Shown here: positions 50,934 through 61,302 of the stretch, one piece after another
How the letters are laid out: the number at the start of each line of letters is the position of its first letter
Numbering within the stretch: position 1 is the stretch's first letter
Assembly (NCBI RefSeq): GCF_020991455.1
Contig: NZ_JAJMOX010000011.1
Location: 62,001-126,000 of the forward strand
DNA length: 64,000 bases
Source of the DNA: Flavobacterium sp. JAS
Lineage (GTDB): Bacteria > Bacteroidota > Bacteroidia > Flavobacteriales > Flavobacteriaceae
Direction: 5' to 3'
Program-made: the position numbers and the translations under genes
Notes under the pieces: generated by a model
What the model saw: the letters and a program-made list of their open reading frames with translations, nothing else
Database searches by the model: none
Told to the model about the DNA's origin: nothing

Positions 50934-50968
50934 AAAAGAAGCCGTTTCAATAATGAAACGGCTTTTTT
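50934..50968. terminator. Strong terminator between convergent genes
   Basis: AAGCCGTTTCA / TGAAACGGCTT stem with short ATAA loop and runs on both sides. Confidence 0.9.
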
Positions 50969-51004
50969 ACGTTATTTTATTTCAAGTTGATTTGAAAAGT
51001 TATT

Positions 51005-52333
51005 TTAAGAAATCATCATCTTAACTCCCAAAATATGCTTACAAATTCCTCTTTTGCCCTGATAAGCGGTAAACCAATCGCAAGTACATTTTTGTGATGT
51101 ATCATCGATAATGACTTTGTGTAAAACACCTGAACCTTTTACTTTGGCTTCGATATAATTGGCTCTTCGTTCTACAATTTCGATGTCTTCATTATCGATC
51201 AGTTTTTTAGCATTTTTAAGTCTTGGGTTTAGCGACAAAATACGTTCGGTTTTAAACGGAAGACGACGATAAAAATGTGCTTTTTCACTTAAATCATAAC
51301 CCAATAATCCCATAGAAGATAAATTCGAAGTCAGATTGTCCATGGTGCCAAAATCGATATCATTTTCGATAGAAAGCATCGTTGGGTCAAAAGTTTCATT
51401 CGATTTTAGTAAACTGTTCAAACCATAAACCCATTCTATTGGTAAGCTTTCGGTCATGGTTTCAAGTACATTTCCTTCACCTGAGAATCCGCGATAAGAA
51501 TCAGGGGAAAAAGCCATTAAAAGCTGCATTTTTCCAAATTCAGCCACTATTGCGCACGTTTGTTGGTCTGATGATTCATAAATATAAATTTTATCTACAA
51601 TTGCCAGAATTCCTTCTAACAAACGTAATCTTTGTACGCCTCCAATTCTAACGCTGTCAGCTGTAGCCAAAGTCGAAAACATAAATTTTCCGGCTCTTTT
51701 GGTAATGAAAAAATCGCCTTTTACGGTTCCTTTTGGTAAACTTTGAAACAATTGGATCGTTTGAATTTTATTCAATTCAAACTTAATATCCATATCTGCC
51801 AGATATAACTGAACGCTCGTTAAACCTTTTATCCAGCGCATTGGTAAAGTCACTTTTTTCTCCGTCACTTTCGCTTTGCTGGTGATAACCTGAACGGCCT
51901 GCTGACCAACGGCAAGTGTTACTTTTTCGTTTTTCTGAATCGCATTTAAGGCATTCAGCATCGGATCATTAAAATCAACATTCGTAGTTCCATTAGCGAT
52001 AAATTCTCCGTCAATCGCTTCAGGTTTCATATCCAGTCTTACATAAACACCATTACAAGACGAAAACCCTTCAAAACGCAATCGCTCAGATCCTGCCGAA
52101 ACGATGGGATCACGAAGACTTGGCGGAATTGGCCCAAAACTGGAACGAACGACTTTAGCAATCGTAGTCCAGCATTTTGCGGTAACATAAGGATCAGTCA
52201 GACTTCCCCAGAAAAAACACGGAATGTTATTGACTTCTTCAATTTCAGTTTGGTGGGCGAGAACCAGATTGTTGATGCCTTTGGTTTTACTATAAGTAGA
52301 AATTCCTTTATAATTATATTCTAGATCTGTCAT
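51005..52333 (-). CDS. SWIM zinc-finger protein
   Basis: 442 residues. The C-terminal CTCDWFTAYQGKRGICKH is a SWIM finger (CxC...CxH), which binds DNA or proteins. The rest is an uncharacterised region with LVLAHQTEIEEVNNIPCFFWG and several beta-rich segments. It lies 5 bases downstream of a large WGR-domain protein gene, so they form an operon. SWIM and WGR proteins often occur with MoxR-VWA partners in Bacteroidota and actinobacteria; those partners are absent here. Function unknown. Confidence 0.75.
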   Translation of the reverse strand: MTDLEYNYKGISTYSKTKGINNLVLAHQTEIEEVNNIPCFFWGSLTDPYVTAKCWTTIAKVVRSSFGPIPPSLRDPIVSAGSERLRFEGFSSCNGVYVRLDMKPEAIDGEFIANGTTNVDFNDPMLNALNAIQKNEKVTLAVGQQAVQVITSKAKVTEKKVTLPMRWIKGLTSVQLYLADMDIKFELNKIQTIQLFQSLPKGTVKGDFFITKRAGKFMFSTLATADSVRIGGVQRLRLLEGILAIVDKIYIYESSDQQTCAIVAEFGKMQLLMAFSPDSYRGFSGEGNVLETMTESLPIEWVYGLNSLLKSNETFDPTMLSIENDIDFGTMDNLTSNLSSMGLLGYDLSEKAHFYRRLPFKTERILSLNPRLKNAKKLIDNEDIEIVERRANYIEAKVKGSGVLHKVIIDDTSQKCTCDWFTAYQGKRGICKHILGVKMMIS

Positions 52334-52338
52334 TTTCT

Positions 52339-55300
52339 TTATTTTAAAATTTGCTTAATCAATGATTTAAGCGATGCGTTGTCTTTCCATTGTTCGAAGA
52401 AAACAATTGCTTCTGCAGATGGTTTCTGATTGGTTTTCGTTAAAATATCAAGATAGTTTTCTACTATTTTTTTGAAGTTGGTTGGCAATTTTTCTTTTAA
52501 ATCAAGATTTTCAAAAAAGGAATTTAACAACTTCAATAAAGCATTATTGTGCAATGGCGAAACATCTTTTATGGCAATTAATCCGTCGACTAGTCTTAAA
52601 AATACTCCATATTTTTCGGTTGCGAGATACGCAATTTTCTTTGCAAGAGTTTTAATATCAATGGCTTGTTTTTCGATTAGCTGAATCAAAACTTCAGATG
52701 CCAGTAATCGTAAATCTTTCTTTTCCTGAAAGAAGCAGCATGCATATACAAGTATACTAATATCTGAGAATCGAAATTCAGGTCTATTAATAACGTCGAG
52801 AAAACCTTTTAATTCTGGTTTTGCACCATCGGCAATATTACAATTATGTAATAAAGTCAATGCAAGTGCATCTGAATTTTGCGGGGTAAGACTGTGCCAG
52901 AAATAGGTGTTTCCTGCATAATTTATATTATAATCCCAAGTGTTTGATCTCTTGTAAACATCCTGGCTGTACAACAAATAATTCGGGATTTTAGAATAAT
53001 TCGGCAAGTCAAATCCTAGTTCATACCACGATGGCGTTCTTTCTTTTTCTTTGGTTTGATAATTCGTCCATTCGTTCCATTTTTCTTCAAACTGAACCTC
53101 AGGTTTAAAAGGAGCAACCACAAACGGAATGTCTTTTAGGTACGTATTTTCGAATTCAGGGAAAGTATCGTTTGGATAAAACGTTCTTGCGGCAACAGCC
53201 CACAGAGATAAGTTTCCGGTTTCTTTGGTGGTTTTACCCATCGTTGCCAATAGTTTTGAGAATAAAGATGTTGAATCTAAATTAAGTTTTTCATCGACAC
53301 CAAGACAAAACGATAAAAGCTGTTTTATATCTCCTTTAACCTGATCCAGTAACGGAAGTGCTTCTTCGACATTTTCTCTCGGCATACGTGCGATTGCAAT
53401 AGCCAAGTCGACAGAATCAATCTCTTCATTAGTATTTTGATACGTGATAACTCTTTCTAACAAAACCTTCGGAGCGACCCAATATGGTTTATGACTCGGA
53501 AAAGAAAGCAGAGGCAAAGCAGAGTTTGCATCTATTTTTTGCTGCACTTTTTCTAGCAAAGACTGCATGAATGTAAGTGTATTAATCTTAGAATAATGAG
53601 TCACTTTGCTGTTGAATTTGCTATCGATGTTTGCGATTTTAGATAGTAAAAATGCTTTAATGAAATTTTTGTGAATTGCTTCAAAATAATTTTTTTGCAA
53701 TTGTTTTTCGTAAGGCTGCAACTGCGCTGAATAATCTGTCGGAAACAAATTTCGTTGCGAGATGTAAATATTCAATAGAATTTCGGAATCTAATGTTTCT
53801 TCTGAATTTATGAAATTTCCAAACTGAAAAACAACATCATTCCAATCCTTAGGCAATTGAACTTCTTCTGTAAGTAATAATTCTTGTTGAGGTTCGAATG
53901 TATATTCTTCTAAAGCAGAATCGTCAAGAGCTAAATCGTCTTCATTTAAAAACGGCGTTAATCCTGATTTTATATTTCCCTGCATCAGCGTTACATAAGA
54001 AGATAATTTCTCTTTAAGAACCTTATCTTTTACATTCGCAATTTTGGTAATTATTTTGGTAGCGCGTTCCTGCAAAGCCAGATCGGCAATTACATAAACA
54101 TCGGCAATAATTGATGCAATGGTTGTGCTTAGTTTAGGATTTGATTTGGTTATTTTCTCCAGAATTGGCAAAACATTTTTAATAGCTGCTTTGCAATCGC
54201 TTCGCATCATTAAAGGTTCGAGCCACTCCAGAAATGATTTGGTTTTGAATTTTGGATGATCGTATATTTTCTTAATCAATTCTATCCCGTAACTTGTTAT
54301 AGGCGGATAAGGATGATGTAAATAGGAGAATATGTTTTCCTGTAGAACAATAAGTTCGTCGGGCGTAACATTAAATTCATCTATCCTTTTTCTAAAAAAC
54401 GATTTCAGGTTATTGTTCCATTCTTTAGTTTGAATCAGGACGGCATTTTCGATAAAAAACGCACGATCCATCTTTTTTTCGTCTAATAATGATTTATAAA
54501 TAATAGCCCAAGTTTGAAATTCGTCGTGTTTTTGAGAGTCATTTTCTCTGAAAAAACTGTTGTGCAAAATCGTTTCATAATTAAACAATTCCGGAATATC
54601 CCTTTCATAAGTTAGTTTGTCATTCAATGAAGTATTGATAAATCTTCGGGTCTTCATCTTTGCACGCCACTCATTTGTTGCTGCCAGAGTCAAAGCATAT
54701 AATTCAGGATTGAATTGCAATAAATTGTGTTCTTCTAATTTGCGAAGCGTATGATAATTGAAACCAACCCAGTCTTGTCTTTTTACTTTTTCTAAAATAA
54801 AGGTATCAAGCCAATTGGGTTTTGCCCACAATAAAACCTCTATAACCTGAGGTTTTTCATCTATTTCGTTCAGTAAACTCAAAGCTTCATCCCAGGAATT
54901 GATGTCGGTTTTATCAAATAAAGCGATGGCACTAAGCGTAATAATGTCGTTTTGCTTTTTATCGCCGCGGGTTCCCCAGCCATAATCGTGTTTGTCTTTT
55001 TTTACATAACCCGGATCTTTTGTAAGATCGGTATAGGTCATGAAATAACGCTTGTTTTTCTTGATGAGCTTTTTTAGTGCTTCAATATTCCCTTTTGATT
55101 TTTCATTAAGGAAAGGCAATAATAAATCTATATTTTTTGATTTTACAATGGCGTCGTATTCTTCCAGAACTGCATCAGAGCTTGAACTTTTGGCTGTTTT
55201 TGGTTTTGAAGCCACAGCAACATCACCAGTTTCTGAATATCCTTTTTTTACTTTTTCTGCCAGTATTTTTTCTGCTGATTTCAGAGATTCTTCCTCTGTA

Positions 55301-55431
55301 GAGAATTTTTTGGTTTGAGAAGTTCCCGATGTTCCGTTTTTACCATAAGTCACAGTATATTCTAATCCTGTAACTTCAATTTGCCAAAACTTATCAGAGT
55401 TTCCGTCTATGTATTTTAAATTTTTTTTCAT
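52339..55431 (-). CDS. Large WGR-domain protein
   Basis: 1030 residues. The first 70 residues form a WGR domain (FWQIEVTGLEYTVTYGKNGTSGTS, then KKGYSETG), a nucleic-acid-associated motif also found in PARP and in MolR-like proteins. The remaining about 900 residues are helical, repeat-like (HEAT/Armadillo-type appearance) and end KSLIKQILK. It resembles large bacterial WGR proteins with DUF-type tails; I cannot assign which. It is the first gene of an operon with the SWIM protein. Signs of protein or RNA scaffolding are inferential. Confidence 0.7.
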   Translation of the reverse strand: MKKNLKYIDGNSDKFWQIEVTGLEYTVTYGKNGTSGTSQTKKFSTEEESLKSAEKILAEKVKKGYSETGDVAVASKPKTAKSSSSDAVLEEYDAIVKSKNIDLLLPFLNEKSKGNIEALKKLIKKNKRYFMTYTDLTKDPGYVKKDKHDYGWGTRGDKKQNDIITLSAIALFDKTDINSWDEALSLLNEIDEKPQVIEVLLWAKPNWLDTFILEKVKRQDWVGFNYHTLRKLEEHNLLQFNPELYALTLAATNEWRAKMKTRRFINTSLNDKLTYERDIPELFNYETILHNSFFRENDSQKHDEFQTWAIIYKSLLDEKKMDRAFFIENAVLIQTKEWNNNLKSFFRKRIDEFNVTPDELIVLQENIFSYLHHPYPPITSYGIELIKKIYDHPKFKTKSFLEWLEPLMMRSDCKAAIKNVLPILEKITKSNPKLSTTIASIIADVYVIADLALQERATKIITKIANVKDKVLKEKLSSYVTLMQGNIKSGLTPFLNEDDLALDDSALEEYTFEPQQELLLTEEVQLPKDWNDVVFQFGNFINSEETLDSEILLNIYISQRNLFPTDYSAQLQPYEKQLQKNYFEAIHKNFIKAFLLSKIANIDSKFNSKVTHYSKINTLTFMQSLLEKVQQKIDANSALPLLSFPSHKPYWVAPKVLLERVITYQNTNEEIDSVDLAIAIARMPRENVEEALPLLDQVKGDIKQLLSFCLGVDEKLNLDSTSLFSKLLATMGKTTKETGNLSLWAVAARTFYPNDTFPEFENTYLKDIPFVVAPFKPEVQFEEKWNEWTNYQTKEKERTPSWYELGFDLPNYSKIPNYLLYSQDVYKRSNTWDYNINYAGNTYFWHSLTPQNSDALALTLLHNCNIADGAKPELKGFLDVINRPEFRFSDISILVYACCFFQEKKDLRLLASEVLIQLIEKQAIDIKTLAKKIAYLATEKYGVFLRLVDGLIAIKDVSPLHNNALLKLLNSFFENLDLKEKLPTNFKKIVENYLDILTKTNQKPSAEAIVFFEQWKDNASLKSLIKQILK

Positions 55432-55577
55432 GCTGTTTTAAGAACTGAAATTGATAAAAAAGAAAGTGTGCGTATATTCTCAAAAATATAAAATTATTAA
55501 GGTTTATCGGGTGTTTTTAAAGGAAAATTTAGGTTAAAATTGTTAGAGGGATGATAAACATTTCAAAATTAGACATT

Positions 55578-55610
55578 AAAAAAGGCTGTTCTTTTGGAAC
55601 AGCCTTTTTC
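55578..55610. terminator. Terminator downstream of acyl-CoA ligase
   Basis: AAAAGGCTGTTC / GAACAGCCTTTT stem with TTTT loop, A-run and T-run on either side. It follows the fadD stop codon by about 25 bases on the minus strand. Confidence 0.9.
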
Positions 55611-55634
55611 GTTGGTTATTATTATTTTGATTAA

Positions 55635-57413
55635 TTAATTTTGTCCGTAAATTTTAGTGTAAAGATCTTTATAGATTTCTTTAATAATTTTACGTTTTAA
55701 TTTTAAAGTAGGAGTAAGTTGTCCGCCATCGATAGACCAAACATCCGGAGTTAACTCAAAACGTTTGATTTTTTCCCAGTGACCAAATTTCTCATTGATT
55801 CCTTCAACTTCTTCGTCAATACGTTTAATGACATCAGCATTTGAACTAATTTCTTTGTCAGTGCTTCCTAAAGTTATTTTGTGAATTTTTGCCCATTCTT
55901 TTACAAACTCAAAGTTTGGCTGAATAAAAGCGGCCGGCATTTTTTCGCCTTCACCAATTACCATGATTTGCTCAATAAAACGAGATTGTTTCATAGCATT
56001 TTCAATCAATTGAGGAGCAATATATTTTCCACCAGAAGTTTTGAACATTTCTTTTTTACGATCTGTAATTTTCAAGAAACCTTCGCTGTCAATTTCACCA
56101 ATATCTCCGGTATGGAAATAGCCGTCTTGCAAAGCTTCGGCAGTTTTTTCAGGATCTTTAAAGTAACCTAACATTACATTTGGTCCTTTGCAAAGGATTT
56201 CACCGTCTGCAGCAATTTTAACTTCAACGTTGCGAATTACTTTTCCAACAGTTCCAATTTTGAAACCTTTATTTCTTTGGTCGTTTACAGCAATTACCGG
56301 AGAAGTTTCAGATAAACCGTAACCTTCCATAACCGGAATTTCGGCAGCAGCAAAAACTCTTGCTAAACGTGGCTGTAAAGCAGCACTTCCGGAAACCATT
56401 AAATCTAAATTTCCTCCTAAACCTTCTTTCCATTTACTGAAAATAAGTTTTCGTGCTATTTTCAATTGAAATTCATACCAGGCACCATTGGCTCCGTATG
56501 GCTCGTATCTTAAACCTAAATCAATCGCCCAGAAAAATAATTTTTTCTTGATACCAGTTAATTCAGTTCCTTTTGCATAAATTTTATCGTAAACCTTCTC
56601 TAAAAGTCTTGGTACCGCTGTCATAACAGTTGGTCGAACTTCTTTTAGGTTGTCGCTAATCTTGTCAATTGATTCTCCAAAGTAAACAGAAACACCATAA
56701 TATTGATAGATGTACAAAATCATTCTTTCAAAAATATGGCAAATTGGCAAGAAGCTCAAAGCGGTGCTTTTTCCCGGATCAAACGGAATTCTTGGCGCGC
56801 TGTCTAAAACATTAGAAACGATGTTTTTGTGCGAAAGCATTACACCTTTAGGTCTTCCTGTAGTTCCTGATGTATAAATAATAGTTGCTAAATCATCGGT
56901 ATGAATACTATCTTTTCTGGCATCAACTTCGCTTTGATTGCTTTCGTCTTCGCCTAATAATAATAGATCAGTCCAATTTTTACAGCCTGCGATTTCGTTA
57001 AACGAGTAAACTTCTTTTAAAGTAGGTACATTCGCTTTGATGGCGTTTACTTTTTGAAGTACTTCATCATCAGATACAAAACAGTACATACTGCCGCTAT
57101 GGTTTAATATGTATTCGTAATCTTCTTCAGAAATTGTTGGGTAAATTGGAACGTTTTGTGCCCCGGTTTGCAGAATACCAATATCCATGATATTCCACTC
57201 CGTACGATTATTAGAAGTGATTAATGCAATTTTATCATCTTTTTGAACGCCCATACGCAGTAATGCTCTTGAAACAGCATTTGCTTTTGCAATATATTCC
57301 TGGCTAGATGTTTTTTCCCAGACTCCATTTTTTTTAGTTGCCAGAGCAACCGGAAGGTTATAAGTTTCTTGTTGATAATAGGGAAAATCAAAAAGACGTG
57401 TGATTGAAATCAT
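55635..57413 (-). CDS. fadD: Long-chain fatty-acid-CoA ligase
   Basis: 592 residues, full-length ANL enzyme. YTSGTTGRPKG is the P-loop-like motif, GYGLSETSPV the adenine motif, and DRKKEMFKTSGGKYIAP the hinge and pantetheine site. The size and the long N-terminal half match the FadD15-like long-chain group of Bacteroidota. It activates fatty acids for the beta-oxidation genes encoded about 20 kb away. Monocistronic. Confidence 0.9.
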   Translation of the reverse strand: MISITRLFDFPYYQQETYNLPVALATKKNGVWEKTSSQEYIAKANAVSRALLRMGVQKDDKIALITSNNRTEWNIMDIGILQTGAQNVPIYPTISEEDYEYILNHSGSMYCFVSDDEVLQKVNAIKANVPTLKEVYSFNEIAGCKNWTDLLLLGEDESNQSEVDARKDSIHTDDLATIIYTSGTTGRPKGVMLSHKNIVSNVLDSAPRIPFDPGKSTALSFLPICHIFERMILYIYQYYGVSVYFGESIDKISDNLKEVRPTVMTAVPRLLEKVYDKIYAKGTELTGIKKKLFFWAIDLGLRYEPYGANGAWYEFQLKIARKLIFSKWKEGLGGNLDLMVSGSAALQPRLARVFAAAEIPVMEGYGLSETSPVIAVNDQRNKGFKIGTVGKVIRNVEVKIAADGEILCKGPNVMLGYFKDPEKTAEALQDGYFHTGDIGEIDSEGFLKITDRKKEMFKTSGGKYIAPQLIENAMKQSRFIEQIMVIGEGEKMPAAFIQPNFEFVKEWAKIHKITLGSTDKEISSNADVIKRIDEEVEGINEKFGHWEKIKRFELTPDVWSIDGGQLTPTLKLKRKIIKEIYKDLYTKIYGQN

Positions 57414-57593
57414 GTTAGATATATTGAATTTTATCGCAAATTAAATAAAAAATAGGTATAATTTTTAATTTTGTGAAATTTTATGGCAAAAATTATAGGT
57501 ACTATTAAAAATCAACGAAAACGTTTTCTTTTTTGTAGTAATTTTTAGAAAAACCAAGAAATATTTAATTTGTCACTTTAAGTTTTGAGTAAA

Positions 57594-58025
57594 TTATTGA
57601 ACATTGTAGTCAACATATTCTTTTACTCTTTCTCCCATCAGAAACATTTTTTTCTTGGCAAAATGAATAGAGAATTGAGAATAATTCCAGGTATCACTAT
57701 CATTGTTCCTGTACCAAAATGTATACGTGGCACTATTAAAACCTTCTCTAAAAACCGGAATTCCTTCTTCAGTACATTCGACTCCCCAATTGATTTTTAC
57801 TTTGGATAAATCGGCAGACTGAATAACTCCTGTACCATCAGGATTCAATACAGTAGTTGGCTCTTTTTGCCCTGAAATTAAATAAGTTCCCGGAACAGGA
57901 TAACCAATAGTGGTGGTAATAAAACGTTCTCGATTGTTGTAAGTAATTTTGTCTACCTGAACTTGAGAATAAGAATATGTAGAAACAAAAAATAATGTAA
58001 TCAATAATAAATGTAGCGCTTTCAT
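57594..58025 (-). CDS. Secreted beta-rich hypothetical protein
   Basis: About 143 residues from the ATG at 58025, which opens a signal peptide ending TYSYSQ. The mature part has beta-strand character (YLISGQKEPTTVLNPDGTGVIQ) and no recognised domain. A longer start at 58058 adds residues that read poorly. It follows, on the same strand, the outer-membrane receptor gene with about 110 bases between, and could be co-transcribed. Confidence 0.6.
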   Translation of the reverse strand: MKALHLLLITLFFVSTYSYSQVQVDKITYNNRERFITTTIGYPVPGTYLISGQKEPTTVLNPDGTGVIQSADLSKVKINWGVECTEEGIPVFREGFNSATYTFWYRNNDSDTWNYSQFSIHFAKKKMFLMGERVKEYVDYNVQ

Positions 58026-58170
58026 TCTTTGTAGGTTTAATTGTTTTTTGGGTTGCAAAAAAAATCAGTGGCATGATTTTTTTGGCGAATATAGTTCAAA
58101 TTTCTGTAGAAAAATGAATCCAAATTACAAGAATGAGTTTATTTTTTAACATTTTGGATTTACCCAAATA

Positions 58171-60576
58171 TTACTCTGTTGAAAATTGATTTTCTAATAA
58201 ATTCTCTTTAAAATCAGATTTAAATGTATAAGCAAACGTAAGCATCAAAGCGCGTGTATCTGATTTATTAGTTCGATTGTTGCTAAACAAAGCAGTATTG
58301 TTTTTGTATCCGCTTTCAAGCGTGTTAAACATATCGGTAACTACCAATCCTAAACGGGCATTTCCTTTTCCGAGTTTTTGCTGAAAACCCATATCGACAT
58401 TATAAATCGGAATTCGTTTTCCTTGTGGAGTTGCTAATGCCGAGTTGTAGTTTCCTATAATTTGAAGTTTTCCGCCTTTCCAGGGAATAAAATTATTGAT
58501 GATTTTTCCGTACCAGCAAAAAGCATTGCTCACCACATCCTGTGCTAAATTTGAAGCATTTATATTTTGCTGAAAAGCCGTTACACTAATATTGGCATCA
58601 TAAAAACCAATTGGTTTTAGGCTGAAAATTGTTTCAAGACCATAAGTAATAGTACTTCCGATATTTTTTGGCATCAATAAAACTACACCATTGTCAAGTA
58701 ATTCTGCATATTGTTTAATAGTATTGGTAGCATTTCTATAAAAAGCATTGGTAGAGAAGGAGTATTTTTTCCATTCTTTATTATAGCTCATTTCGGCAAT
58801 ATGAATAATTTCAGGTTTTAGATACGGATTTCCAGTATGCGGGTTCAAGGCATCTGTAATATCCACAAATGGGTTCAACTGGTCTAACTCCGGGCGATTG
58901 ATACGTTTGCTATAGCCAATTTTAATGAAATCATCAGATTCTAAATTCAACTGTAAAGAAGCCGAAGGGAAAAGTTTCAAATAATCATTATTAAACTTGT
59001 CGCTGTTGTTTTGCGTTGCTCCATTGTTCGAAACATTTTCTGCACGTAATCCTAAATTGTATTTCCACTTTGGATTTTCGGGATCACCCATAAAAGAGTT
59101 TAACATTCCGTAAACCGCATTTATCTGCTCATTGTATTTAAAAGTATTGCTCGAAATTGGATTAACAACATACTCGCCATTAACCAAATCAGCGGTTTCA
59201 AAATCTGAATTAAAAAAGCGAAATGTTCCCTTGTAACCTGTTTCTACAATAGATTTTTCTGAAATAGGAAAGGCATAATTTACAATGGCGCTCGAGATGT
59301 TTTCGTTATCATAATTATGTGTGCGTTGTAATAAAATATCACCAATCTGTTCGTGATACTGATCGTAATTATAAGTATCAATGTTGGTGTTTTCCTTGTC
59401 TTTATTGAATGATGAGGTAATGCTTGCGGTTAAGCTTTTTCGATCATCAGAAAATTTTCGATCGTATGTAAAAGCCAATTCAGCCACTTTTGATCGTTCT
59501 AGTTCTAAAGAATGTCTCTTGTTGTCAGAGTAAAATTGGTTTGCACTCGTGTTTACCTGCGTATATAAGGTTTCATCATTATCCTGAGTTTCTAGATTCC
59601 CTAATGCTTCAAATGAAAAGTTATTGTTACTGTTTGGAGAAAAATCGATATTCAGTTTTAAATTCTGTAAACCTTCGGTGCGTTCGTCATTTCGTCTTTG
59701 ATTAATGAAATGCTCATCATCAATAAAATAGTTTGTTCGCTCAGCATTTATTTTTTTAGTTCTACCGGCAAAACGGTTGTCATATCCCAAACCAAAATTC
59801 CATTTTCCAGTTTTGTGATTTAAAAGTACCGAACTGTTTATTCTGCCTTTTGCACCAAAACCGCCACCCAAAACCATGGCACCATTCATACCGCTTTGAT
59901 TGTTTTTCTTCAATTTAATATTGATGATTCCGCTTTCTGCATTAGCATCGTATTTTGCCGTTGGATTGCTAATTATCTCAATATTTTCAATACTGCTTGC
60001 TGCAATTTGATCCATATTGGTAATTGCTGAGTTTTTTCCGTTAATTAAAATCATGGGCGATTTTCCTCTCAAGGTTATTCCGCCTTCAGCATCAACTGCT
60101 ACAGTCGGAATACTTTTAAGCATATCAATTGCAGTTCCGCCAGATTGCGAAATATTCGAAACGGCACTAAAAATGAAACCTTCATCAGTTTTCTGAATTT
60201 GTTTTTTTGCCGAATTAACTACTACAGCATTTAATAAATGGGTATCATTTTGTAAAGTGATTATTCCAAGAGAAATAGGAGAACCGTCAAGAATTACTTT
60301 TTGAAAACTGGTTTTAAATCCAATTAGTTTGAATTGCAATTGATAGTTACCAGAAGGCACATTCTCTAAAGAAAAATTTCCGGAAACATCTGTCACTGCA
60401 TAATTAGCCACTTTTGTAGAATCGTTTACGGCTTTTAAAATAACATCAACAAATTCTACAGGTAGCTTTCCGTCAGAAATACTTCCCTTTATAGAAGCCG
60501 ATTTTTGACCAAAAGAAAATTGGCTTATTGTAAATAAGATAATTATGAGTACCAGGTTTTGTTTGCAATTTTTCAT
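58171..60576 (-). CDS. Outer-membrane beta-barrel receptor, TonB-dependent-receptor-like
   Basis: About 801 residues from the ATG at 60576. Signal peptide ending SQFSFGQ, carboxypeptidase-regulatory-like domain (about 25-110), plug (GGTAIDMLKSIPTVAVDAEG, SPMILINGKNSAI), and a barrel from about 230 to the end. It is of the same OMP_b-brl_3 type as the gene at the left edge of the window. The C-terminus ends NLLENQFSTE rather than in a final aromatic, which is acceptable for this group. The upstream Met at 60609 is less likely. Ligand unknown. Confidence 0.88.
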   Translation of the reverse strand: MKNCKQNLVLIIILFTISQFSFGQKSASIKGSISDGKLPVEFVDVILKAVNDSTKVANYAVTDVSGNFSLENVPSGNYQLQFKLIGFKTSFQKVILDGSPISLGIITLQNDTHLLNAVVVNSAKKQIQKTDEGFIFSAVSNISQSGGTAIDMLKSIPTVAVDAEGGITLRGKSPMILINGKNSAITNMDQIAASSIENIEIISNPTAKYDANAESGIINIKLKKNNQSGMNGAMVLGGGFGAKGRINSSVLLNHKTGKWNFGLGYDNRFAGRTKKINAERTNYFIDDEHFINQRRNDERTEGLQNLKLNIDFSPNSNNNFSFEALGNLETQDNDETLYTQVNTSANQFYSDNKRHSLELERSKVAELAFTYDRKFSDDRKSLTASITSSFNKDKENTNIDTYNYDQYHEQIGDILLQRTHNYDNENISSAIVNYAFPISEKSIVETGYKGTFRFFNSDFETADLVNGEYVVNPISSNTFKYNEQINAVYGMLNSFMGDPENPKWKYNLGLRAENVSNNGATQNNSDKFNNDYLKLFPSASLQLNLESDDFIKIGYSKRINRPELDQLNPFVDITDALNPHTGNPYLKPEIIHIAEMSYNKEWKKYSFSTNAFYRNATNTIKQYAELLDNGVVLLMPKNIGSTITYGLETIFSLKPIGFYDANISVTAFQQNINASNLAQDVVSNAFCWYGKIINNFIPWKGGKLQIIGNYNSALATPQGKRIPIYNVDMGFQQKLGKGNARLGLVVTDMFNTLESGYKNNTALFSNNRTNKSDTRALMLTFAYTFKSDFKENLLENQFSTE

Positions 60577-61100
60577 ACGACAAAGATATTTATCCCAGTA
60601 AATACGCATGCCTAAACTGCCTTAAGATATTATTAAATTAGTCTTAGACGATATTTAATTTTTTATAGTGTTTTTTTAGAAGAATAAAAAAGGGTGTTTT
60701 TCCCCTATAATAAACAGGGAATTGCCTTATTGCCTTTTTGATCTGAATATTAATTTTACCGTATTGAAATACGTAAGCAGAAAATCAAATTTGCAGATAT
60801 TATTTTAAATATAAAACTGATTTTTTAGTAAATAAGTAATTTGTAGAAACTAATATTCAGGTTGGCGGAGACGTTTTAGCGAAAATCGCCATAGACAGAT
60901 GCAGAACCTTAGTGAGCCGTTGCGACTATTGGCTTAGACTTATTAGTTTGAATTGCAGGAGATGTATTGTTTAGCAATGTAATTGTGGAGACTCATTTTT
61001 TTTCGGGGGACAAAATACGAGCGCTTCAGGATTGCTTGCTTTAAATAGATCAAATGTAATAACAGGAGTTGTCTCGGCACTAAAAGGTTTAAAGAGAAAA
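60577..61100 (+). other. Spacer of about 520 bases with possible RNA segment
   Basis: No ORF of note. Between about 60850 and 61100 the sequence has higher GC and hairpin-forming strings (for example GGCG...CGCC at 60861-60892 and a CTTAGTGAGCCG segment), ending in the terminator at 61102-61137. A non-coding RNA is possible but not demonstrated; see findings. Confidence 0.35.
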
Positions 61101-61101
61101 T

Positions 61102-61138
61102 GCCTCAGCATAGGGATAGCGCTGGGGTGTTTTTTTTA
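61102..61138 (+). terminator. Terminator-like hairpin on plus strand
   Basis: CCTCAGC / GCTGGGG stem (one G-U pair) with an 11-base loop and nine Ts at 61130-61138. There is no protein gene upstream on this strand, so it may end an RNA. Confidence 0.65.
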
Positions 61139-61151
61139 TATAAAAGGTTGG

Positions 61152-61256
61152 TTTTTTTGCCACAAATTCCACGAATTTCCACGAATTATTTTTTTAAAAT
61201 TGCAGAAATACGCGCAAACTAATTAGTGAAAATTAGTGGAATTTGTGGCAAAAAAA
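61152..61256. repeat. Inverted repeat with 21-base arms
   Basis: Arms at 61152-61172 (TTTTTTTGCCACAAATTCCA...) and 61236-61256 are perfect reverse complements; the 63-base middle contains CCACGAATT-type strings. This looks like a dispersed Flavobacterium-style hairpin. Confidence 0.78.
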
Positions 61257-61257
61257 A

Positions 61258-61284
61258 AAGCGCTTGATAATTCAAGCGCTTTCT
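61258..61284 (-). terminator. Terminator of purL
   Basis: AAAGCGCTTGA / TCAAGCGCTTT stem with TAAT loop and A-run at its left, which is the U-run on the minus strand. Confidence 0.9.
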
Positions 61285-61302
61285 CAGTAATAAAATATAT
61301 TT

